The position numbers and the translations under genes are program-made. This document shows positions 1 to 9,900 of a DNA stretch of 64,000 nucleotides, in pieces. Source of the stretch: Pterobdella sp. o SKG-2022. Taxonomy: Eukaryota; Annelida; Clitellata; Hirudinida; Piscicolidae. The notes under the pieces are model-generated. The model ran no database searches and had not been told where the DNA came from. It saw only the letters and a list, made by a program, of their open reading frames with translations. The stretch is from NCBI GenBank assembly GCA_964035795.1, contig OZ038327.1:5075174-5139173 (forward strand). The letters run 5' to 3'. The number at the start of each line of letters is the position of its first letter. The first letter of the stretch is position 1.

Positions 1-1144
1 TATTCTTTGTTTTGTGTCAAAGTTTATTTAAAAAAAAGCTAGATTCAAAAATTATATGCCTTGTAGCCAAAAAAAATTTTATCAATAAAAGTCTCATTTT
101 TGAAAACCATCATGTCCTGGATCAGAACTTTTTATATTTCTACAATGAGACATATCCCGATCATTCAGTCGCCTTTAGTTGGGGTGATAGGTTTCACAGG
201 GGGCTGAATCATTGAAATCAATGCTGTTTGAACCGTTAGAACAACGATATTTCAAACCATTAGTTAAAAACTTGAATTGGCTCAACAAAAAATTTTATGT
301 ACATGCTGTCCGTGTCCCAGCAACTATAGTGGACAGCAGATGGTTAAAATAAAGACTGCGAAAAATGAAAGCAGCTGAGCTTCTAACTAATTTGAGGGCC
401 TTGATAGCTACCAGAGAAGCATCCATCCATGACTAAGGTACTTAGGGTATAAAACACTAAATAGAAAACCATTATTTATAAATTTTCATTAAGCAGTTAT
501 AAATTCATTCTATAAATAAATAAAATACAAATGAATAATCCATTGTATAACTCAACTTTAACTAGTGGGACATGTGCAGCACTATAATCGGTTGAGGTTA
601 TATACATAAATTTATGGGCCATATAAGATTTGAACATCAAAAAAATTAGTATTTATGATAGGGGTCCTGGTTAACAGTTGACCTGATGGGTTGAATAATG
701 AATTTCAGAGAATAATAATATTTAAACTTTTTTAGAAACAATGATATTTTACATTAGAAAGATACGATTTTTGATAATGAATTCAAATAAAGTGACATTA
801 AATTGTTTGATATTTCAATGATGATAATATTTTCCATTCAATATTCAGATTTATTAAAAATATATATTGGAAAAAGAATAAATCAAATATGGAATGAGTA
901 AAATGGAACTTATATTCAAACAGGAAATAGGAGAAAGTAATTGAATAATGTAATCCAGCATTTATTCAAGTCTAATTAAGCCGGGTCAATATAAATGAAT
1001 TGTAGTTATAAATAGTATATTAACCATGGAGATGATATTATACTAACCATGGAAAAAAGAATAATATTTTAAGAAATAATCAAAATATGTTTGTCAAGAC
1101 GAATAATTTTTTAGAGACATCGTATGTTCTTTTGTAAACTTGAA

Positions 1145-1334
1145 TTTTACCAGTAACTTCAAATTATGAGGATTTAAGACGTAGAAAAAATTTTTATTCA
1201 GCTAAAATTTCCAACAAGTAAATCCTAGGCTAATGAATTATGACAGGGTTTTACTTGTTGGAAATTTTAGCTAAATAAAAATTTTCTTTACGTGTTTTTA
1301 TAAATCCTCATAATCTGAAGTTTTACTGGTAAAA
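1145..1334. repeat. Fold-back inverted repeat, arms about 80 bases
   Basis: The left arm (1145-1222) and right arm (1249-1334) are near-complementary over almost their whole length, with small indels near the bases GACGTAG and ACGTAAAG. The loop is about 26 bases. Both arms contain TAAAATTTCCAACAAGTAAA at the loop end and TTTTACCAGTAA at the outer end. The form suits a fold-back MITE or a hairpin transcript; no transposase is nearby. Confidence 0.8.
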
Positions 1335-2179
1335 GATGAATAATTACATTAATTTTTGTAGTGAGTGAAATACTAAATCATAAAATGCGTATAAAATGTG
1401 AGAATAACAATAATATATAGAATAATAATCGAATGAAACCGTCGGTTTGAATGAAAAGTTGGAATTATTCAATACAATAATAAGAATAAAACAAAAAAAA
1501 AAATATAAGGACAACAATAATAATGAATGACTTTATTAATATCCTAGTAATTTAACACATCTTTGAGATAATTAATCTCTCAAAATATAAATGGTAATAC
1601 TAATGACCTCAAGTCAAATTAAATATTTATGAATATTATAATATTAAAAATAACATCTTCATTTTGGGTTTCACGTTTTTATGCTCGTTTCGACTCGATT
1701 TTTTATTTCTTTGTTTTTTCATTTGTTTTTATTTTTTTTCATTGTTCATCAGTTTCCTAATGACCATGCTTATATTTTCATTATTCATAATTTATTTAAT
1801 TTTTTAATCAAATTTCAAAAAAAAAATCAGTATTTACACTGTTTTTTCTCATGTTTTTTTTTGCTTCATTATATTTTTTATTGCAATTATTTCTATTTTT
1901 GGTGAATTTTTCCATTCTCACTTTTTGCTATTATGGTTATTATTATTGGTCATAGTAATGATTGTAATGATCTTAGCATCTGTTGATGCTTAAATTTATT
2001 TGTTTGATGAAAATAATAATAATAATAATAACAGTAATAATAATTATCATTATTATTTATTATAAACGAATGGTCAGAATAAAGGTTGAGAAATAAATCA
2101 TCAAAAAAAAATTTGTAAAAGTGACTTTAAAAATTTAAATGAAGTTTGAAAAATAAACTATCAATAATAAAAATAATAT

Positions 2180-2293
2180 TAATCATCATCATCATCATCA
2201 TCATCCTCATCACCATCATTATCATCATCCTCATCACCATCATTATCATCATCCTCATCACCATCATCATCATCTTCATCATCATCATCATCA
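2180..2293. repeat. Degenerate ATC/CTC trinucleotide repeat
   Basis: Repeats of CAT with regular CCTCATCACCATCATTATCATCAT blocks. It reads as Met/Ile strings on both strands, which I treat as a shadow and not as a gene. Confidence 0.8.
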
Positions 2294-2539
2294 AAAAACA
2301 AAAATGCATTGCTCAAAATAAATTAAAAATATTATAACGTTCAAACGGTTTATTATTAAAATTAACACAAGCATGAACTTTGATTTTCATAATTATAAGC
2401 AATTGACACGAATCCTTATTTATGTTCTTTGTTCCATTGTTGTGTCTTATTAGTTCATTATGAATATTCCCATTTTGATTTATAGGTTTCATTACTTCTT
2501 TTTCTTCTATTGATAGTGCTCAAAGTTTGAGGTATCTTT

Positions 2540-2737
2540 TTTCTTGTTGGCAAACTGCCCAAGTGTGGAGTTTAAATTAGATACATTCAAATTAGACATT
2601 AGCTCAGCAGTCTATAAAAATTTCTATATAAATTGTTTTTTTACATATAAACCTCTTATAGTATCAATATCCTAGGCCGACTGCTGTCAACCCCAGTAAC
2701 TGTGGCATATACAGCGGTATAATCTAATTAGGTTAAT
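2540..2737 (+). repeat. Dispersed repeat with nested palindromic core (copy 1)
   Basis: This stretch shares its order of blocks with 5930-6080 and 12895-13135: a segment containing CTGCCCAAG, a segment with CAGTCTATAAAAATTT, then the core CTGCTGTCAACCCCAGT followed by a GTACAGCAG-like end and TATAATCT. The core can fold as two nested stems (CTGCTGT with ACAGCAG, and CCCAGT with ACTGGG). A SINE or MITE is likely, but I do not recognise the family. Confidence 0.7.
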
Positions 2738-3054
2738 TAATAAATTACATAATTTTGAAAATTAAGCGAGAGTTTTGTTCATAATAGCTTTCATTTTTGT
2801 TTTATTCATTTTTCCCTTTTTTTTCCTTTTACTCTCAAAAAAAATTAAATACTATATTTTTTTTTAATTTTTTGATAATACTTTTACAAGAAACTAATTT
2901 CTTTCATATTCTCATTATCAAAACTCTAATGTTTGCAAATTTTCTTCAATAATGTCGAAAAAAAAAATTTATTATTTTTATTGTGGTTTTTATTTGATCA
3001 TCATCGTCCCACTACTAGGACAAACCATTAAACTTCACCTGCATCCTGCTTCTC

Positions 3055-4497
3055 ACTAAAATCATCATAAGAATAATATCATCATAAGAATAATATCATC
3101 ATAAGAATAATATCATCATAAGAATAATATCATCATAAGAATAATATCATCATAAGAATAATATCATCATAAGAATAATATCATCATAAGAATAATATCA
3201 TCATAAGAATAATATCATCATAAGAATAATATCATCATAAGAATAATATCATCATAAGAATAATATCATCATAAGAATAATATCATCATAAGAATAATAT
3301 CATCATAAGAATAATATCATCATAAGAATAATATCATCATAAGAATAATATCATCGTAAGAATAATATCATCGTAAGAATAATATCATCGTAAGAATAAT
3401 ATCATCATAAGAATAATATCATCGTAAGAATAATATCATCATAAGAATAATATCATCATAAGAATAATATCATCATAAGAATAATATCATCATAAGAATA
3501 ATATCAATCATAAGAATAATATCATCGTAAGAATAATATCATCATAAGAATAATATCATCATAAGAATAATATCATCATAAGAATAATATCATCATAAGA
3601 ATAATATCATCATAAGAATAATATCATCATAAGAATAATATCATCATAAGAATAATATCATCATAAGAATAATATCATCATAAGAATAATATCATCATAA
3701 GAATAATATCATCATAAGAATAATATCATCATAAGAATAATATCATCATAAGAATAATATCATCATAAGAATAATATCATCATAAGAATAATATCATCGT
3801 AAGAATAATATCATCGTAAGAATAATATCATCGTAAGAATAATATCATCATAAGAATAATATCATCATAAGAATAATATCATCATAAGAATAATATCATC
3901 ATAAGAATAATATCATCATAAGAATAATATCATCGTAAGAATAATATCATCGTAAGAATAATATCATCATAAGAATAATATCATCATAAGAATAATATCA
4001 TCGTAAGAATAATATCATCATAAGAATAATATCATCATAAGAATAATATCATCATAAGAATAATATCATCATAAGAATAATATCATCATAAGAATAATAT
4101 CATCATAAGAATAATATCATCATAAGAATAATATCATCATAAGAATAATATCATCATAAGAATAATATCATCATAAGAATAATATCATCATAAGAATAAT
4201 ATCATCATAAGAATAATATCATCATAAGAATAACATCATCATAAGAATAATATCATCATAAGAATAATATCATCATAAGAATAATATCATCATAAGAATA
4301 ATATCATCATAAGAATAATATCATCATAAGAATAATATCAATCATAAGAATAATATCATCATAAGAATAATATCATCATAAGAATAATATCAATCATAAG
4401 AATAATATCATCATAAGAATAATATCATCATAAGAATAATATCATCATAAGAATAATATCAATCATAAGAATAATATCATCATAAGAATAATATCAT
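3055..4497. repeat. 17-bp minisatellite, about 84 tandem units
   Basis: The unit is ATCATCATAAGAATAAT. It is repeated almost perfectly for about 1.4 kb. A variant with G in place of A (ATCATCGTAAG) occurs in clusters near 3354-3430, 3535, 3797-3835, 3930-3955 and 4004. A one-base insertion variant (ATCAATCATAAG) occurs at about 3505 and becomes frequent near the right end. There are no unique spacers, so it is not a CRISPR array. Confidence 0.97.
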
Positions 4498-5128
4498 CAA
4501 AATAAAAATACCATAAAAAATGATATTATTTTAATAAGAAAAACATCATCATAAACTATAATGACACGACATCCTAATACACTGAACTATAAATAGAACT
4601 TCACTTTTATTAATAACAAACAGATTTTTAATAAGCAATATAATTTTTTTAAATAATAACAATAAGTATAATTTCTTTTTGATAGTAATAATAATATTTC
4701 AATTTTAATAATAACAATAAGCAAAATTTTCACTTTGTAACAATAGTAAAAATCAGAATAACAAAAACATACATGAAGTATTTTTCATTATTTTTATTAT
4801 TTTTTTATTCTTCTCATTTATGTTGTTGTTATTTTTATTATTTTTATTCTTCTAAATATTTTTTTTTATTATACATTACAAGCAGAACATCACTTCTAAT
4901 TGGGATCCAATCAATTACACGCGTTTCCTTCTTCCTTTCTAGTTTGCCTTTTATTGCTTTTTATTATATTGCTTTTTATTATTGCTTTTTATTATACTTT
5001 TTCTTATTTATATATTTCCATTATTAATTTTCTATTAGAAATATCTTTTCATAATCAAATGCTTTTTCTTATTCATATGTGTTTTGGTTGTTCTGTGGCA
5101 AAGAATCTATAATAGGTAAAATAAATTC

Positions 5129-5136
5129 AAAAAAAA
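5129..5136 (-). terminator. Pol III oligo-T terminator of the U6 gene
   Basis: Eight consecutive T on the minus strand directly follow the U6 3' end (GTTCCATA). This is the usual RNA polymerase III stop signal. Confidence 0.85.
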
Positions 5137-5181
5137 TATGGAACGCTTCACGAATTTGCGTGTCATCCTTGCGCAGGGGCC

Positions 5182-5221
<40 letters not shown>

Positions 5222-5237
5222 AGCCCCGAAGGGCTAC
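5132..5237 (-). ncRNA. U6: U6 spliceosomal snRNA
   Basis: On the minus strand the sequence reads through the invariant U6 core, including ATACTAAAATTGGAACGATA, ACAGAGAAGATTAGCATGG (with the ACAGAGA box and AGC), CCCCTGCGCAAGGATGACAC and GTGAAGCGTTCCATA, then a T run. U6 pairs with the 5' splice site and U2 and forms the catalytic core of the spliceosome. The 5' stem-loop is GTAGCCC-TTCG-GGGCTAC, a seven-pair stem closed on a C(UUCG)G tetraloop. It differs in sequence from the usual animal GTGCTTGCTTCGGCAGCAC stem but keeps the fold. The length (about 105) matches the family. It lies antisense, about 200 bases upstream of the first recognised MTSS1-like exon. A TATA-like box is correctly spaced upstream, so it may be a live gene and not a pseudogene. 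Confidence 0.92.
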
Positions 5238-5260
5238 GGCAGTTGTCACATTACCAAATA

Positions 5261-5268
5261 ATATATAT
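5261..5268 (-). promoter_or_regulatory. TATA-like box of the U6 gene
   Basis: The minus strand reads ATATATAT at 24-31 bases upstream of the U6 start (5237). This is the spacing expected for the TATA element of an external (type 3) Pol III promoter. A proximal sequence element should lie near 5285-5310, but I cannot identify it without species-specific examples. Confidence 0.55.
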
Positions 5269-5432
5269 TCAACGTGACACTGATAAAAAGTTGTGGTGTC
5301 GGAAAAAATTTTAAGATTTTTAAAAAAATTTAATCTTCAAGTATGCAAATATATATTCATCATTTTAATTGACAATTTTTAATGTAATTTTTATTGTCTA
5401 AAAATTTTCCAGCATCGTTATCATCACCACAG

Positions 5433-5494
5433 AGCAGCTCTTCCGTATGGCAAGACTTCACAGCAAAAGCCAACAAATTGCACCACACTCTGAG
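5433..5494 (+). CDS. mtss1: MTSS1-like exon: I-BAR helix 1 segment
   Basis: Reads SSSSVWQDFTAKANKLHHTL after acceptor CACCACAG and ends in phase 2 before GTACAA. Vertebrate MTSS1 has an intron at the same place, just before its VWEDF motif. An alternative upstream acceptor (TTTTCCAG, exon start 5413) would add a few residues. Confidence 0.8.
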
Positions 5495-6921
5495 GTACAA
5501 CTTAATTTGGAGTTTTATTATTGCCTTATGATTATTATTTTTATCATTGATTGTTGTTTTTATTAGTGATTTTTGTTTTTATTATTGATTAATGATTGCA
5601 TTAATATTAAATATAGTTTATTAAAGGGGTTCATTAATATTGCTATTTTCCTATAATAATAATATTATTATTTTTATTATTATAATTATTGTGATATTGT
5701 TCTGACTGATTATTGTTATATATAATCAATATTACCAGCGGCTTGAACCTTGAATATCCTTCCAGTTTTACATAATTTGCTCCGTCGAAGTTATCATTTT
5801 CATTATTATTCAAACTCATCAAAATTCAAATATGCTATTCTTTTGAGCATATTTGTTATATTCTCATATTAAATAATTATACCAGAATTATTTTAACTTT
5901 TTTTCATTATTTTTAATTTATTAGTTGGCCGGTAGCCCTGGCTGGCAGTCTATAAAAATTCCTTCTAAATAAATAGTCTTTTTTATAAATTACTCTGTTA
6001 TAGCATCAATAATCTAGGCTGACTGCTGTCAACCCCAGTTACTGGGACATGTACAGCAGTGTAATTTAACTACATTAATAAGTATTTCAATCATCTTGCC
6101 CAGCTCTTCAGCCTCAGTCATCAGCTCTTATCTTGATGCATTGCAGAAGATTGCTGACATGGCAACCAACTCCAAAGGTTCTGCTATCATTATTCTTATC
6201 AGCTTTATTGTTATTCTTCCAATATTATTTTTATATTGTTAAAATAATTAAACAAAAAATAAAAGACAAAAATAATAATTTAAAAATAGCGCAATTTTAT
6301 AGGGGCACTGGAAAACAACAATAAAGATAATAACACCACTACCACTGAGCAGTGAAAAACAAAAATTTTTTTAATTAATTTAAAAAGTAAAAATAAAGAT
6401 AATAATAAAAATAACATCGCATTACATAAAAAGAAGAATAAAAACAATACAGGGGCGGTGAAGGACATAGGAGCCACTCTGACAAGACTCTGTTTAAGAC
6501 AGAGAAGTGTGGAGGAGAAGATGAAGCAGTTTGCACTGTTATTATTATTTTTTTTTTTTTTATTGATTTAATTTATTATTTATTTATATTTATTTATTAA
6601 TAGCTCAATTTATCATTCTTTTTATTATTTTTTAATTAATTCAATTTTATTTTTGTTAATTCAAATTATTATTTTTCATTTAATTTATTATTCTTTTATT
6701 ATTTTTTTTTAATGAATTTTTTCAATATAGAAAAATTTTTACCAAGAAAAATTAGTTATAACTTTTAGCTTTACTAGTAATGTCAATAATAGAATTATTC
6801 CTGTTGTCAGTATTAACATTAGCGTTGTGATTAACTTTTCTTTTGAAATTGTGTTAATAAAAAATTTTAAAATTTTTTCTAGTATTCTTATTTTTGTTAT
6901 TTTCGTTATTATTATTATTAC

Positions 6922-6958
<37 letters not shown>

Positions 6959-9900
6959 GTTATTATTGATATCTTTCCAGCATAATGGGGGGCACTTTTT
7001 CGCCCATCCCTGGTCTCCTTGACGACTGGAAAAAGTGTGTTGTGCAGATGGATCAGAGTCATGCCAAAGGTGAGTCAAAACTAAGAGAATAATAACAATA
7101 AAAATAATAAAGACATGAAAAAATATGAATAATAAAAAATAATAACATTTATGATAACCATCAAGAATATCAAGAATGATAATGATAAAATAATAATGAA
7201 AGTTAGATTAATAAATATGAAAATTATTATATTGGTTGTTACAAAATGTTATCATTCAAATGAATATTTCTTAAAAAATGGTGTTAATGTTGGGAATGTT
7301 GAAAGTCATAATTACAAAAAATATCAATAAAACTAGTGATGATAATAAAAAAGTAGCAAAATAATAGCACTTAGACTTCAGTCCAGTAGTTGAAAAAATC
7401 ATAATAATAAATGAGATTAATAATAAAAATAATAACAACTCAGACTTCAGGAAAGTAGAGAAGGAGATCCAACGTGGAGTGGTGGAGGTGGGCAAGTTGA
7501 AGAAGCAGATTGAAAAAGGTATAATAAAATTGTATCTATTATTAGAATTTCTATGAATATTTTCATTATTATTATTATTTTTATTATTATTCACATTGTT
7601 ATCTTCAAGTTTATATTTTAGTTATAGGAAGATGTCAAAATATATTTTTCTTCATCATTTTATAATTTAAGTTCAACTTTGAATGCTCCATAGACTCAAA
7701 CTTCAAAAAGTGTTTCCATTTTGAATATTTGTGTTTGGTCTGAGAAATTAAAATATAACTATATTTCTTCACGACTCTTCCAATAATCTTTGGGACCAAT
7801 TAGCTTGTTTCTCATCTAGTTACAGAATATTTGCACACAAATAATCCCATGAAACTTAAATATATTATATTATAAGCTATATTAGCCTTGTAAAAACTCA
7901 CATCATAGTTATGCATTATCATTTGAAGTTGCACAAAACTCAGTGTTGTTCTTCTCATGAGTGATGATTCTAATTGTATTTGTTTTATAACTGATAGATT
8001 TTAACACTAGTTTTCTGAACGTGTGCTTTTTCATTTTCCACACAACACAGCAAAAGATAATAATATATTTTAATACCTATATTCTCATTACTTCACGCTG
8101 AACCACACTAGGGAATAATAAAAAAAATAAATAATTAGAAAATAAATAATGAAAACAAAAATTAAAAAAACAATTAAAAAAATAAATAAAAAAAACAAAT
8201 ATAAAAAAAATAAATAATAAAAATAAATAAAGAATAACAAAAATAAACAACCGAAATGAATTTTTATTAATACAGCCACTAACCTCACTGCATGACTCCA
8301 AAAAATACAAATTTTAACAGTAATACCCACACTATCTCTACATGGTACCAAAAATACAAAATACCGTTATTCGTATCTGCACCACTCCAGGGAATAAGAA
8401 AAAACTGCAGCCGAGTTTGGAGAGCAAAGAAAGAGCTCTGCAGTTTAAATACAATGACCTTCTGACCAATGAGAGTGTGGCGCTCAAAAAGTTAACGCTA
8501 CATCAACGACAAAGATTTTCATTTTTCGTAAAATGTCTGCTTCCTCTGTTGGTGAGTTTTTGATTTTTTTTTCAATTTTTTTTATTTTAATTTTAAATTA
8601 TTAAAATCGAAAAGTTGATAAAGCATAACATCATAAATACCATTACTACTACTAACAATAATCATAATAATAAAAACAATATTGAAGCAATTGATAAGAT
8701 TAGGTTATACTGCTGTACATGTCCCAGTACCTGATGTAGTCGGCCTAGATTATTGATACTTTTATAGTGTAATAAAAACTTAGAAAAATAAAATAAGAAT
8801 AATAATAGCTTATTGTGACTTTTTCCGTTTTTTTTGTTATTATTTTTGAATTTTGATTTCAAAACATTCCTCAGGTCAAGCAAAACGAGATGCTAGGCGA
8901 GTTATGTCACCTTGATGACGTCACACAAACCCTCACCAGCCAAACCAAAGACTCTGAGAGCATCATCAAGTATTGTTGTTGTTAATGTTTTTGTTGTTGT
9001 TTTTATCATTTTTTTGTTGATGTTGTTGTTGTTGTTGTTGTTTTGTTAATATTGTTACTTCCATAATATTTATTATTATATTGTTGTTATTGTTTTTTTT
9101 TATTATTATCCATATTTTTAGAATTAATATCAATATTTTCTATTTCATTGAATATGTCGTACTGTTATTTTCAGTCCTATCGCTCTATTCTCAATACGAC
9201 AAGTTTACCTTTTATATTATCCATATTATCTTCTTGAACCTCGGATAAATACACGATTAGTTCTCGAACAGTACAAATACTTGTTTTTTTTTTTTTAAAT
9301 TATTATCAATAAACACCCTCTCATCTTTATTTTATCATTATTGCTTCTATTTTTATTATTTTTATTATTATTTCAATCAATTTTTTATTATCTCTTTCAT
9401 TCTTACGATTTATTTTTTTAAAATTATTATTATTATTTATTATTTTTATTATTATTATTATTATTGTTATTATGATATCTGTACAAATACTGAGACTTTA
9501 TTTATTATTTTGATTTTTATTACCTTTTATTTTTATTGTTATTATCATTAATATTGTTTCTATTATGTTTTTAAAATAATTTTTACCCGTATTGTCAGTG
9601 TTATTGTTAACATTCTCGTAACCACACAGATACTGTGAGGACTTCGTGGACGACTTCAGAAGTGATGAGTCATGTAGGCCCTTTGTGGTCTGTTGTTGTT
9701 TTTCTTATTTTTATTTATTTTTATTTCCATTTTCTTATATATTTTTGATATAATTTTTTTTTAATAATTTTTTTCAATTTTTTTTATTTATTTTTATCTT
9801 TATTTTCTTTTTTTTTTATTAATGTTTTTTATTGATTTTTGTATTTTTTGTGCTTTCGATGTTATTATATTAGTTCATTTTTTTCTAGTTTGAAGACAAA

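Larger units (their letters stand above)
1..2540. other. AT-rich repeat-bearing region with no supported gene
   Basis: No coding exon could be supported here. It holds a partial copy of the dispersed nested-palindrome repeat on the minus strand (about 298-340) and another fragment at about 565-605, a fold-back element (1145-1334) and a degenerate CAT/CTC trinucleotide tract (about 2180-2293). The short open frames are low-complexity or have no recognisable domain. The missing first coding exon of the MTSS1-like gene could lie here or upstream of the window, but I found no convincing candidate. Confidence 0.6.

Noticed and set aside
12..215. 67-residue frame at the left edge
   Set aside because: No recognisable domain, no start ATG and no splice context. 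It cannot be told from chance.
1234..1250. 16-base match GAATTATGACAGGGTT shared with about 38858-38873
   Set aside because: One match of this length is expected by chance in 64 kb of AT-rich DNA, and the flanks do not match.
3055..4497. CRISPR-like array
   Set aside because: Units of 17 bases follow each other with no spacers, in a eukaryotic genome. It is a minisatellite.
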